Assembly: GCA_024235035.1 (NCBI GenBank)
Contig: JACKNE010000011.1
Coordinates: 124,001-188,000 of the forward strand
DNA length: 64,000 nt
Direction of reading: 5' to 3'
Source: Gammaproteobacteria bacterium
GTDB lineage: Bacteria; Pseudomonadota; Gammaproteobacteria; Competibacterales; Competibacteraceae
Under the pieces are notes generated by a model. The model was not told where the DNA came from. It saw nothing but the letters and a program-made list of their open reading frames with translations, and did not search any database. The translations under genes and the position numbers were made by a program. This document shows positions 17,637-27,071 of the stretch, one piece after another. Within the stretch, counting starts at the first letter, position 1. Each line of letters opens with the position of its first letter.

Positions 17637-18317
17637 ATGTATAGCCACGAACAATTGATCATCCTGGATGCCGACGGAACCACCATCGATGCCTTCAGCG
17701 CGATCGGCAAGACGTTTGCCCATCACGGCATGGATATCGGTGATCTGGCAAGATTCCAGAAACGCCATAGACTGTTCAAATATTTGGGAGGCTTGAAAGA
17801 GTTTCCGGTCAATCTGCAAAAACAGCTCGGCAAACAGAAACGCAGCCAGCTCATCGCGACCTTGACCGAAGTCTATCGAGAGGAAGCCCAACTTTATCCT
17901 GGCATCGCCGAATTGATCCAGACGCTCCTGGCTACACCCGATCTACGGATTGGCCTGATTACCCGTAACATCACCATAGAGCCGGAAGAAACGCTCGGAT
18001 GCCTGTTTCTACGCCACGGTGTCGATACTCGTGACCTGGATTTCCTGCTCCATGTGCCTCTGGCTCAGGACAAGGGTACCCACTTCCGGGTGGCCAGAGA
18101 ACGCTTTGCCATCAACCCGGCCCGCGCCTATGCCTGTGGTGATGAGCACAAGGACTTTCTCGCGGCGATCAGCGCCGGCATGCATCCCTTCATGGTCTCC
18201 TACGGTTTCGAGAACCACATGCGTTTGACCCAAAAATTCGGGGTGCCAGAGGAGGTGATCTCCCCGACGCCCGCCGCGCTATGCGAGCGGATATACAATG
18301 CGCTGAATCTCGTATAG
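17637..18317 (+). CDS. HAD-superfamily phosphatase
   Basis: A 226-residue HAD hydrolase. Motif I is LDADGTT with nucleophile Asp11 and acid/base Asp13. Motif II is in IGLITRN near residue 105, and motif IV is ACGDEHKDF near 170, with the helical cap between motif I and II. The size and cap resemble phosphoglycolate-phosphatase-like members. The substrate is unknown. It converges with the GGDEF/EAL gene, 35 bases away. Confidence 0.85.
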   Translation: MYSHEQLIILDADGTTIDAFSAIGKTFAHHGMDIGDLARFQKRHRLFKYLGGLKEFPVNLQKQLGKQKRSQLIATLTEVYREEAQLYPGIAELIQTLLATPDLRIGLITRNITIEPEETLGCLFLRHGVDTRDLDFLLHVPLAQDKGTHFRVARERFAINPARAYACGDEHKDFLAAISAGMHPFMVSYGFENHMRLTQKFGVPEEVISPTPAALCERIYNALNLV

Positions 18318-18352
18318 TCGAGTCAGGCGCCGGAGTGCCGGAGATTGCCAGG

Positions 18353-20845
18353 TCAAACCGATGCGCCCATCCAGAACAAGGCGCCATCCCGCGCCGTCTG
18401 CTGACGGAGCCAGGTTGTGCAGGCCTCCGGCGGTAACGGCGGGCTGACCAGAAAGCCCTGCAGCGAGTCGCAGCCACGCTGCTGCAAGAACACCACTTGA
18501 TCAGCGAATTCCACACCTTCGGCGACGACCGTCAGCTCCAGACTCTGCGCCAGCGTGATGATCGCGGCGGTGATCGCGGCATCGTCGCTATCGCTGGTCA
18601 GATCGTGCACGAATGTACGATCGATTTTCAGCGTGTCCACCGCGAACCGCTTTAAATAACTGAGCGAACAATAACCCGTGCCGAAATCATCGATCGCCAA
18701 GCGCACGCCCATAGTCTGCAACCGAGAGATCGCCGGTGCGCTGATCGCATGTTCCACCAAGATGGTCTCGGTAATCTCCAGTTCCAAGCGATCGGCACTC
18801 AACCCAGTAGAGGACAGAATATCGGCGATGACCTGAACCAGAGCGCCTTGTTGAAACTGCCGCGCGGAGAGATTGACCGCCACCCGCGGCACCGGCAATC
18901 CCGCCTGTTCCCAATGCTTCAACCAGCGACAAGCCTCACGTAATACCCACTCACCCACGACCAGGATCAATCCGGTGTCTTCAAGAACTGGGATGAAATG
19001 GGCTGGCGATACGGGATCGTTGTGGTCCGGATACCAGCGTAATAGCGCCTCGACGCCGATGATCCGACCATCGCTCAATTGGGTCTGTGGTTGAAAATGA
19101 AGGGCGAATTCGCCCCGTCCGAGAGCATTGCGCAGTGCGTTTTCCAACAATAACCGCTCCTGGACCTGTCGGTTCAGTTCACTGGTGAAGAAACGGTAAG
19201 CGGCGCGTCCCTGTTCCTTAGCTCGATACATCGCGGTATCGGCATGTTTCAAGAGCGTATCGGTGTCGCCCGCATCCCCCGGGTAAAGAGCGATGCCGAT
19301 ACTGGCCGATACGAACAATTCACGCCCGACCAGATGGAACGGTTGGTTCAACGCAGCGAGCACCTTGCAAGCGACGTCGCTGACCTCTTCTCCATCAATG
19401 CTGTTCTCCAGCAGCAGCGTGAATTCGTCGCCGCCCAGCCGCGCCACGGTATCGCTGTTGCGGACGATACCTACCAACCGTTGTGCTGCGGCCTTGAGCA
19501 ATTGATCGCCGACGCCATGACCGAAGGTGTCATTGATCGCCTTGAAACGGTCTAGGTCCAGGAACAATAGGGCCAATTGCGATCCATTGCGATCCGCTTG
19601 GCGCAGGGCATGCTCCAGGCGATCCTGAAATAGGTAGCGATTGGGTAGGGCAGTCAGTGCATCATAGTTGGCCAGATACGCCAATTGTCCCTCAGCCTGT
19701 TTACGCTCGGTGATGTCCTGAATCGTACCGACCACTCGCACTGGCGATTCACCGACATCACTTGATTCGCCCTGTAGAAGCACGATCCGCTCCTCACCGC
19801 CAGGGCAAACTAAGACGACCTCCAATTGGAAACTGCTATATCCCAGTGGGAGCGAAAAGTGGTTGCGGACATTTTCTCGATCTTCCGCCTTGATCGAGTC
19901 GAGCATCCCTTGAATGGTTGGAGTGAAAGTCGAGGAGTGGACACCAAAGATGCGGTAGACCTCCTCGGACCAGTGCAATTGCGGATTATCCGGTTGCCAG
20001 TCCCAGGAACCGAGGCGAGCGATTCGCTGCGCCTGCGCCAAGCGTGTTTGACTGTCGCGTAAATCCTGAGCCAGCTTGTTGAGCGCTTGGGCCAATCGGC
20101 CTAGCTCATCGATCGAGCGTACCGGTAGCACCTGTTGCAACCGCCCAGCGGCGTATTCGCGCGCTGCCTCACTCATTTGAGTCAGTGGTCGCGCCAGGGT
20201 ATGTGAGAGCAGTACGCTGAGTAAGCCGCCCAGGGCGATCATCGCCAAGACCGAGATCAGCGCCAGTTGAATCAGCACCATCCGGTAATCATGCCAGAGT
20301 TGATCGCTGACGATATTCAGCCGGCGTAGCACCGTCTCTAAAGGTGCATTGGACAGTTTCAGGCTGGCGAAACCTGCGATCACATCTCCATAGCCGATCA
20401 TGAAGAACAGCTCCAGGCCCTCGGACGTCAAACGAATGATCGCGGTTTCCTCAACCAGCTCAGGCATCGGTAGCGGCAAGAGCGTGCCATAGAAGCGGTT
20501 GTCCGGCGTGCCATCGGTCAGCACGTGCCCGCTGCGGTCGCTGATCAGGAAGATGGACACAGGCAGCCAGATTTTCACCTGAGCGATTTCCTCGTTGAGC
20601 TGTTCGACATTCAGGTTGTAGAGCGGGTTGAACAGTCGGCTGCGTAGATAGGTCGTCGTGGCGCGCAAGGCATCCCTCTGACGGCTAGATTCCTCGACTT
20701 TGAGAAAATCCTCTAAATCGTGTTGTAGTCGCGTCGTCCCTTGGAGAACGAGATAACCGGCCACCCCAAAGACAGCACCGACGACCAGCGTTAGCAACAA
20801 CAGGAAGTAAGCCGCATACTTTCGATTGATGCTGGCGAAAATCAA
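18353..20845 (-). CDS. Transmembrane sensor with HAMP, PAS, GGDEF and EAL domains
   Basis: An 830-residue c-di-GMP enzyme. TM1 is about residues 10-32, a periplasmic sensor domain follows, TM2 is about 190-213, then HAMP, a PAS domain (GSWDWQPDNPQLHWSEEVYRIFG), a GGDEF domain with intact active site (RLGGDEFTLLL) and an EAL domain with intact EALLRW, and later DDFGTGYCSLSYL. Both active sites look complete, so it may be bifunctional or biased by its inputs. Its start overlaps the stop of the PhnD-like binding-protein gene by four bases, indicating one operon and probably a periplasmic ligand-binding partner for the sensor. Confidence 0.93.
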   Translation of the reverse strand: MIFASINRKYAAYFLLLLTLVVGAVFGVAGYLVLQGTTRLQHDLEDFLKVEESSRQRDALRATTTYLRSRLFNPLYNLNVEQLNEEIAQVKIWLPVSIFLISDRSGHVLTDGTPDNRFYGTLLPLPMPELVEETAIIRLTSEGLELFFMIGYGDVIAGFASLKLSNAPLETVLRRLNIVSDQLWHDYRMVLIQLALISVLAMIALGGLLSVLLSHTLARPLTQMSEAAREYAAGRLQQVLPVRSIDELGRLAQALNKLAQDLRDSQTRLAQAQRIARLGSWDWQPDNPQLHWSEEVYRIFGVHSSTFTPTIQGMLDSIKAEDRENVRNHFSLPLGYSSFQLEVVLVCPGGEERIVLLQGESSDVGESPVRVVGTIQDITERKQAEGQLAYLANYDALTALPNRYLFQDRLEHALRQADRNGSQLALLFLDLDRFKAINDTFGHGVGDQLLKAAAQRLVGIVRNSDTVARLGGDEFTLLLENSIDGEEVSDVACKVLAALNQPFHLVGRELFVSASIGIALYPGDAGDTDTLLKHADTAMYRAKEQGRAAYRFFTSELNRQVQERLLLENALRNALGRGEFALHFQPQTQLSDGRIIGVEALLRWYPDHNDPVSPAHFIPVLEDTGLILVVGEWVLREACRWLKHWEQAGLPVPRVAVNLSARQFQQGALVQVIADILSSTGLSADRLELEITETILVEHAISAPAISRLQTMGVRLAIDDFGTGYCSLSYLKRFAVDTLKIDRTFVHDLTSDSDDAAITAAIITLAQSLELTVVAEGVEFADQVVFLQQRGCDSLQGFLVSPPLPPEACTTWLRQQTARDGALFWMGASV

Positions 20846-21771
20846 GGGCTTTCAACCGGAGTCAGCATGGTCCGCCAGCTTGCGAGCCGGTCTTGATCGG
20901 TAGCGGTCAGCCGCTCGAATCGCCGGATATTGGAGGCTGCTTTCAGTGCTTCGCGGCCAGCTGGATCCTGATGCATGCTGATCAACACTTCCTCTACCGT
21001 CGCCTGAGTTTCTGGATCGATCCCTTGCCGGAATGAACACAGCCAGCGCAGGAGTGGAGAGGTTTGGGCAATGATGCGGAGCTGTTCCTGAAGAGAAGAT
21101 GGCAGCCGTTCCCAGTCACCATTATTGAAAGCGCCGGCATCCCCTTTACCGTATAACACCCAATAGGCTTGGTTGATCTCCGCGCCGGCAAAGACGTAGC
21201 GGATGGCGTCGCTGGGCGCAGAAGTCTGTTCGGCGGGGACCAACACGAAACCCTGCTGACGAAGAAAAGCCTTGGGTACAGCGTGCGCGGAGGTCGAACG
21301 AGGTGTTTCGAACACCAAGACACGCCCGCGCAAATCTGCCAGGGTAGCTACCGGCCCGTTCTTGCGGGAGAAAAATACCGTGTGGTATTCCCGTTGTCCC
21401 TTGCGCCAGGCGAGTAGCGTGGTTTGCAGCCGATCAGTGCGCCTTTCGATGTCCAAAGTAGGAAAAGCCCCTTCGATGACCGCATCCACCTCCTGGGCCA
21501 CCAGTTTGTCAGCCATGTCCGGCACATCACGAGCAATCACCAATACCACCCGGATTCCAGCTATCTGTAGACGCGTGTTAAGGTAATCTCTCAGTCTGCT
21601 GTATTGAGCGAGAACGAAATCCGGCTGGTTGAGGCGTTCGTTGATCACACCCAGCTTGAAAACCAAGTCATTGGCGTTTTGCGCGGTGGCGACACCGATC
21701 GCCCAGAGCAACAATCCAGCAGCGCTCATACCCAAACCGGCTTTGAGTAATCGGTGACAGTGCTTGGTCAT
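20842..21771 (-). CDS. PhnD-like periplasmic substrate-binding protein
   Basis: The start at 21771 gives a clean signal peptide (MTKHCHRLLK followed by a hydrophobic run ending ATAQ); a longer frame from 21837 lacks this. The mature protein matches PhnD/SsuA/transferrin-type binding proteins: LGVINERLNQPDFVLAQYSRLRDYL at the start, then DAVIEGAFPTLDIERR, and a FSRKNGPVATLADLRGRVLVFE segment at the domain hinge. No ABC permease or ATPase gene is adjacent. Instead it overlaps the GGDEF/EAL sensor gene, so it probably serves as a ligand sensor feeding c-di-GMP signalling rather than uptake (inference from context). Confidence 0.85.
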   Translation of the reverse strand: MTKHCHRLLKAGLGMSAAGLLLWAIGVATAQNANDLVFKLGVINERLNQPDFVLAQYSRLRDYLNTRLQIAGIRVVLVIARDVPDMADKLVAQEVDAVIEGAFPTLDIERRTDRLQTTLLAWRKGQREYHTVFFSRKNGPVATLADLRGRVLVFETPRSTSAHAVPKAFLRQQGFVLVPAEQTSAPSDAIRYVFAGAEINQAYWVLYGKGDAGAFNNGDWERLPSSLQEQLRIIAQTSPLLRWLCSFRQGIDPETQATVEEVLISMHQDPAGREALKAASNIRRFERLTATDQDRLASWRTMLTPVESP

Positions 21772-21979
21772 GATGGAAAGCCTGGATGATCGGGTAACAA
21801 GTAAGGATAAGCCACCGATATGACCAGCAAAAGACACTCACCACCTCATGACAGGCACTCAGGCCAATCGGTGCGCGAGGATTTTTAGAGGCGCAGGACC
21901 AAGCGCAAAACAAGAGATGCGAAAGAGCAACGGCGTCTTCTGCAAATTTCCTTGCGAAGACGTCTAGGCCTTTATTTTC

Positions 21980-22630
21980 TCAAAATAAGCTTTCAAGATT
22001 TGCCCATTCTGCGGCTGGATCGGCACTGATGCCAGCGATCTTGTTTTCCAGATCGCTCCACATGGCTTCGTCGATTAATTCGTAGCTGTGGCCCCAGAAA
22101 AAAAACACACTATTCGCCGCCTTGGCGCGCTCGTAGCGGGTCCAAAAAGCCGAATCGGCGAAACGGCAATTCGCTCCAAACTCCAAGGGATCGGTGGGTG
22201 GAAACACCGGTTCGATCTCCGCCACGGTGCGGGCGTAAACATGACCTGTCGCGCGAACCATATCCTTGACTGCCGGGTTGAAGCCGCCAAATGGGTAGCA
22301 GAAACCCCGAATCGGTTGTTGAAACCAGTCTTGCAAGAGGGCTCGGCTGTCCTGCACCTCTCGCGTCAAATCCGCCGGGGAGAGATCTGGCAGATAAGGG
22401 TGGGTCAGGGAATGGTTGGCAATCTCGAAACCGGTATACACATCGATCAATTCATGCCGGCCAAGACGCCAGACCTCCTTATCGCCATATCGCCAACTGA
22501 AGGTCCGTTGGCTTTGATGCAAGCCCGGATTCAGATTGAAGGTCGCCTTGGCGCCGTACCGCCGCAGCAACTCAGTCAGCCGAATGTCATCGATGATCCC
22601 ATCATCCCAACTTTGCAGGACTTTCATCAT
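21980..22630 (-). CDS. Polysaccharide deacetylase (NodB-like) family protein
   Basis: About 216 residues from ATG 22630, which lies 16 bases after the stop of the XRE gene; ATG 22672 inside that gene is an alternative. The NodB-type barrel is visible with SWDDG (metal Asp pair) near residue 6, NHSLTHPYLPDLS (metal His pair) and the FCYPFGGFNPAVKDM loop. It lacks a signal peptide, so it would act in the cytoplasm or inner leaflet on N-acetylated sugars. The pairing with an XRE regulator suggests a regulated two-gene unit. The substrate is not known. Confidence 0.85.
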   Translation of the reverse strand: MMKVLQSWDDGIIDDIRLTELLRRYGAKATFNLNPGLHQSQRTFSWRYGDKEVWRLGRHELIDVYTGFEIANHSLTHPYLPDLSPADLTREVQDSRALLQDWFQQPIRGFCYPFGGFNPAVKDMVRATGHVYARTVAEIEPVFPPTDPLEFGANCRFADSAFWTRYERAKAANSVFFFWGHSYELIDEAMWSDLENKIAGISADPAAEWANLESLF

Positions 22631-22646
22631 GAAATCGAAACCATAT

Positions 22647-22997
22647 TCACCATTGGTCGTTGCGCACCTCATGCACCAAGGTAGCCAGCCTTTTATCTGA
22701 TAAGTCGTCCAACCCTCTGATCAGTTCAGAAAACAGTACCGGCCTTCGGGTGATCGTCTCGTGGACATCGCTGGCTACTTTACCCGCCAGCGCCAGCAAG
22801 ATATCCGAGTCTTCTCCAAAATCTGCCGCCAACTGCAAGATGATCTTTTCCTCTGGCGGCGGCGCCTCACCGCATTCAACCTGATGGAGGTAGCTAGGAT
22901 CCAGACCGATACGCTCGGCGACTCGTTGCACGGAGTAACGACGGTTGATCTGATAACGCTGTCGGCGAAGCCGACGAATATAATCGCCAAAGTTCAT
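22647..22997 (-). CDS. XRE-family helix-turn-helix regulator
   Basis: A 116-residue protein whose first 70 residues form an XRE/Cro-type HTH: YIRRLRRQRY, then SVQRVAERIGLDPSYLHQVECGE as the helix-turn-helix core, and KIILQLAADFGEDSDILLALAGKV. The C-terminal 45 residues are a helical extension ending RLATLVHEV. It is the first gene of a unit with the polysaccharide deacetylase and probably controls it and itself. Confidence 0.9.
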   Translation of the reverse strand: MNFGDYIRRLRRQRYQINRRYSVQRVAERIGLDPSYLHQVECGEAPPPEEKIILQLAADFGEDSDILLALAGKVASDVHETITRRPVLFSELIRGLDDLSDKRLATLVHEVRNDQW

Positions 22998-23153
22998 TGG
23001 GATACCATGTAGCTTTGTTGCTCAACCTCGGATCAATAGGACAGAAATACCATCAAGCGCGGAAATTATGCGCTCCGCACGGATGTGGAGGCCCGCTTGC
23101 AGGTTGTCTTTGCCAGCTACCGCGAAAATTACCCTCGATCAATGAGCTGGTTT

Positions 23154-25199
23154 TTACATCGCCCCTAAGGCGCTCGTCGGGTCCAGGTACCGCACAGGTC
23201 GTTGCACATCAGGCGCACGATAGATCTGTTTCTCTTTCAGTAACGTTTGCTCAGCAAGCAATGGTCCCTTGCTGGCTTGGCGCTTCAGCATCGCTCTCGA
23301 ACTCTCCAAGGTAGGAGAGGGTGCGGCCAAAACATCTTCCGGGTCTGTATCTTCAAACATGCCGTTCCTTATTGTCGCCAGTTTAAAGAAATTCATCAAT
23401 CGTTGCAGTCCCAGCGCCTGTCCACTCATCGATCGACTGGCGGTAGCGGTATCCACGGCCAGTTGGGCGTTTTGCTGAGTGACTTGGTCCATTTGCTGAA
23501 TGGCCTGATTGACCTGCTCGACACCACAAGCCTGCTCACGGGTCGCCACGGCCATTTCCGCCACGATCTCGGTAACTTTCCGGGTTTTCAGGATAATCGC
23601 CTGTAAGACCTGACTGGATTGTTCCACTCGCTGACCGCCTTCTGTGACTTGCGCAGCATTGTTGGCGATCAAGGTCTTGATTTCCTGCGCAGCATCTTTG
23701 CTGCGCTGCGCCAGCCGGCGCACTTCCAAAGCGACGACGGCAAAACCGCGACCTTGTTCCCCAGCTCGGGCGGCCTCCACTCCCGCATTCAGGGCCAAGA
23801 GATTGGTTTGAAAAGCGATTTCATCGATGACGCCGATGATGGCAGTGATCCGTTGGCTGCCGGTGCTGATCATGGTCATGGATGTCATAGCGCCTTGTAT
23901 GACCTTTCCTCCTTGCTCGGCTTGGGTCCGCGCCTCGTCGGCCAATCGTTCAGCTTGGGCGGCATGTTCGGCGCTGTTGGCGATGGTCGACGTCAGTTGT
24001 TCCATGCTGGCGGCGGTCTCTTCCAGCGCTTGCGCCTGGGCTTCGGTTCTTTGCGACAGACCGGTGCTTTCCTGGACGAGTTGTTCCGCCGAGGCGCTCA
24101 CCTGCAAGATGGTCTGACTCACTTGCTGGACGATGTCCCGCAACTGATCGATCATATCGCGCATCGCCGCATAAATACTGCGCTCCCGGCCAGTGTGACT
24201 CAATTCCACACTCAAATCACCTTCAGCGACTTGCCTGACCAGCGTGGCGATGGCATCCGGCTCTCCACCCAATGGACGCAACACCGCCCGGGTGACCACC
24301 AGCAACAGGAGTGAGGCTAGCAATCCGACCAGCACGATGACTCCGATGAACGCTTGGCCAATCTGGACCCGTTCGGTTTGCACCCGCGTTTGACCTTGTG
24401 CGAGTAGCTGGTCTTTATGCTCCTGCAACTCTGCCAGAACCGGCTCCAGCTCCTGCATTGACTTTCCCAAGGCGGCATTTTCGACGGCGATGCGCTGGAT
24501 GAGCTCCACCAACCGGGAGAAAGCGTCATGATAGTCGTTCAGACGGGGAGCGATGGCATCCTTATCTTCCTGAAGCAACAGACCACCCTCCAAGAACATC
24601 TCGAATCGCATCCGCTCCGATGGCATGCGGCTCAGACTGTCTTCATCCCGGTAGGCGATGTAATCCTTCTCATTGCGGCGCATGATCAGCATCGAGGTCA
24701 GCAGTTCCTGCGCCGAACCGCCATATTGCTTGATGACATCTTCCATGGCGCGGGCTGCCTTATGCAGTTCTCCCAGCTGGCCACTGTCAGCGTCCAACCC
24801 GTAGGTCTGCTTGAGCTCCACCATACGCTCGAATCCCCGTTGGTAGTTCTGCACCGATTGGCGCATGCGCTGGAGCAACTGTTGTGCGGTTTCAGCCGTC
24901 ACCTGCTGGCTGAGCCGAGTCATATCCTGGGTGACGCGAGCGATCACCTGACGGTTCTGCTCGACGGCTTGCAGACGGTTGGTCAACAGGAATTGGCTGC
25001 CGGCATATTGGGCTTCCAGCATGCCCATGCGAATGCGATCCACTAAGGTGCCAACCTCATTCAGCGTCTGCGCCTCGGCAAAGGCGCTGTCGTCCACTTT
25101 GAGCGCTGCTTGATAAGCCAAACCGATACTCAGAAAACCGATCACGACCACCGCCAGCACACTCATCAATTGATGTTTGATGCTGATACTCTTGCCCAT
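23154..25199 (-). CDS. Methyl-accepting chemotaxis protein (transmembrane)
   Basis: A 681-residue receptor from ATG 25199, chosen because it starts just before TM1 and has a G-rich stretch six bases upstream; GTG 25232 adds eleven residues. TM1 is about residues 10-32, a helical periplasmic domain runs to about 285, TM2 is about 290-312, then HAMP and a signalling hairpin with IDEIAFQTNLLALNAGVEAARAGEQGRG. Unlike the receptor at 6-8 kb, it has no C-terminal pentapeptide, so it would rely on neighbours for CheR access. The ligand is unknown. No che gene is adjacent. Confidence 0.93.
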   Translation of the reverse strand: MGKSISIKHQLMSVLAVVVIGFLSIGLAYQAALKVDDSAFAEAQTLNEVGTLVDRIRMGMLEAQYAGSQFLLTNRLQAVEQNRQVIARVTQDMTRLSQQVTAETAQQLLQRMRQSVQNYQRGFERMVELKQTYGLDADSGQLGELHKAARAMEDVIKQYGGSAQELLTSMLIMRRNEKDYIAYRDEDSLSRMPSERMRFEMFLEGGLLLQEDKDAIAPRLNDYHDAFSRLVELIQRIAVENAALGKSMQELEPVLAELQEHKDQLLAQGQTRVQTERVQIGQAFIGVIVLVGLLASLLLLVVTRAVLRPLGGEPDAIATLVRQVAEGDLSVELSHTGRERSIYAAMRDMIDQLRDIVQQVSQTILQVSASAEQLVQESTGLSQRTEAQAQALEETAASMEQLTSTIANSAEHAAQAERLADEARTQAEQGGKVIQGAMTSMTMISTGSQRITAIIGVIDEIAFQTNLLALNAGVEAARAGEQGRGFAVVALEVRRLAQRSKDAAQEIKTLIANNAAQVTEGGQRVEQSSQVLQAIILKTRKVTEIVAEMAVATREQACGVEQVNQAIQQMDQVTQQNAQLAVDTATASRSMSGQALGLQRLMNFFKLATIRNGMFEDTDPEDVLAAPSPTLESSRAMLKRQASKGPLLAEQTLLKEKQIYRAPDVQRPVRYLDPTSALGAM

Positions 25200-25327
25200 G
25201 CGCCACCCCGACTCGAACTCATAGATGTTCACGATTGCAACACCTATTTGTTACCGTTTGGTGATCGTGTGGGCGCAACTTCGCCTGCTCAGACCCTGAG
25301 CTCGATCGCTATCGAAACCGGTATGAA

Positions 25328-26224
25328 TTATCCTAATTCGGCCAACAGCTGCCCCATCATCCGTTCCGCCTGAGATCGGTAACCGCCGCCAAACAGATTG
25401 AGGTGGTTGAGAATGTGATAGAGGTTATACAAGGTCCGCCGCTGCGGATAGCCAGCGTCCAGCGGCCACGTTTCCCGATAAGCCGCATAAAACCGGGCGG
25501 GAAACCCGCCAAACAACTCAGTCATCGCCAAATCCGCCTCCCGATCACCGTAATAGACCGCTGGATCGAAGATCACCGGTTCGCCCCCTATCGTGCAACC
25601 GGCGTTGCCGGCCCATAAGTCGCCGTGCAGCAACGATGGCGTCGGCGCATAGCTGGCGAATAATCCGGCAAACCGCGCTAGCAACGCCTCGCCTTGTCGC
25701 TGCAAAACACCACCGTGGCCGTTATCAGCGGCCCGTTGCAATTGAAACCCCAAGCGCTGTTTGCTCCAGAAGGCGATCCAGTCCGCATGACGCTCATTGG
25801 GCTGCGGCGTTGAGCCAATGGTGTTGTCCCGCTGCCAGCCGAAGTAGGGTTGTGGTTGACGATGGAGCAGGGCCAATTGTCGGCCCAGCGTCTCCATCGT
25901 TCGCGCCGTATCACTCCCACCCAGTGGCAAATATTCCAGCACGAGATAAGCTTGCCCGGCGACGCTTCCCCAGCACACCGGTTTCGGAACCCGCACGGTG
26001 TGGCTCGCCGCCAGTTCCGCCAAACCCGCTGCTTCCGCTGCAAACATGGACAGACCGGCGGCAGCATGCGCTTTCATGAAATACTCCCGATCCCCGCTGC
26101 CGATGCGCCACGCCTGATTGATGCAACCACCGCTCAGCGTATGCCGCTGACCGGCGCTGAATCGCTGACCGGTCGCCGCGCCAATCTGCTGTTCCAAGCC
26201 GTTCCAGAACAATTCTGGATTCAA
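25328..26224 (-). CDS. Fructosamine/ketosamine-3-kinase family protein
   Basis: A 298-residue kinase of the aminoglycoside-phosphotransferase-like fold. It has HTLSGGCINQAWRI at the N-terminal nucleotide loop, catalytic loop LLHGDLWAGN near residue 200 and metal motif FDPAVYYGDREADLAMTELFGG, which are typical of fructosamine kinases that phosphorylate and so unlock glycated proteins. The start is TTG 26224, which overlaps the stop of the upstream gene as TTGA and has GGAG nine bases upstream. It is last in a string with the endonuclease/phosphatase and dsbA genes. Confidence 0.92.
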   Translation of the reverse strand: MNPELFWNGLEQQIGAATGQRFSAGQRHTLSGGCINQAWRIGSGDREYFMKAHAAAGLSMFAAEAAGLAELAASHTVRVPKPVCWGSVAGQAYLVLEYLPLGGSDTARTMETLGRQLALLHRQPQPYFGWQRDNTIGSTPQPNERHADWIAFWSKQRLGFQLQRAADNGHGGVLQRQGEALLARFAGLFASYAPTPSLLHGDLWAGNAGCTIGGEPVIFDPAVYYGDREADLAMTELFGGFPARFYAAYRETWPLDAGYPQRRTLYNLYHILNHLNLFGGGYRSQAERMMGQLLAELG

Positions 26225-27054
26225 GACAATAGACTCCAGCGATCGAGGCTCCCCGTCGGATAATGGTCGGCGTTTGGCATGGAGAACCGGAATGCTTCTG
26301 GCAACCGCACCTGCATGGCAATCGGCAGATGATCCGAATACACATGGCCCAGCACTTCAACCCGCTCGACGGTGATTGAGGGCGACACCAGAATATGGTC
26401 CAACTGTCGATCTGGTTGCCAACTGGGAAACGTGTGCAGTCCCGGCGCGGGTTCGCACAAACGCGCGCCCGCCAACAACGCCAACATCTCCTGGCTGTCC
26501 GACCGACAATTCAGATCTCCCATCAGAATCACATGGCGATAATCGCGCACTCGATCCGCCAGGAATTCGATCTGCCGCAACCGGCCACGCCGACCCAGGG
26601 CCATGTGCAGAATCAACACATGCAACGCATCTGCTCCCGCGCCAAATCGAACTTCCAATACCCCTCGACCGGGAATCAACCCTGGCAGCTTGTGCTCGGT
26701 GATGGTGTCCGGCTGGAATCGGCTCAATACCGCGTTGCCATGTTGGGAAATCATGCCGATCTTGCGATTGGCCTGATCGAACACATGCTCAAAGCCGGCA
26801 TAATCGGCCAGGTATTTGACTTGGTTGACGAAGCCGCTACGCAGGCTGCCGGCATCCACTTCCTGCAAGCCGACCAAGTCATAATTCACCAAAACCCGGG
26901 CGATGCCATCGAGATTGGTCATTCGCGACGGTACCGGCACCAAGTGTTTCCAACTACGGGTCAGGTACTGCGAGTATTTGTAGGTACTCAGTCCGCTTTG
27001 GATGTTGTAGCTAAGCAGCCGCAGCCGCTGCGGTCCGGGGTGGTCATCGGCCAT
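26221..27054 (-). CDS. Endonuclease/exonuclease/phosphatase (EEP) family protein
   Basis: A 277-residue EEP enzyme. Motifs include LLSYNIQSG near the N terminus (metal Asn), LVGLQEVDAGS (catalytic Glu), VILMGDLNCRSDS (Asp/Asn pair) and DHILVSP then SDHLPIAMQV (Asp/His). The fold covers nucleases and phosphodiesterases; no substrate can be assigned. ATG 27054 is preferred over 27069 because GGAGG lies just upstream. The position next to dsbA matches the pairing of these two genes in Pseudomonas and other gammaproteobacteria, as known from family context. Confidence 0.88.
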   Translation of the reverse strand: MADDHPGPQRLRLLSYNIQSGLSTYKYSQYLTRSWKHLVPVPSRMTNLDGIARVLVNYDLVGLQEVDAGSLRSGFVNQVKYLADYAGFEHVFDQANRKIGMISQHGNAVLSRFQPDTITEHKLPGLIPGRGVLEVRFGAGADALHVLILHMALGRRGRLRQIEFLADRVRDYRHVILMGDLNCRSDSQEMLALLAGARLCEPAPGLHTFPSWQPDRQLDHILVSPSITVERVEVLGHVYSDHLPIAMQVRLPEAFRFSMPNADHYPTGSLDRWSLLS

Positions 27055-27071
27055 GCTCCCTCCCTGCATCT

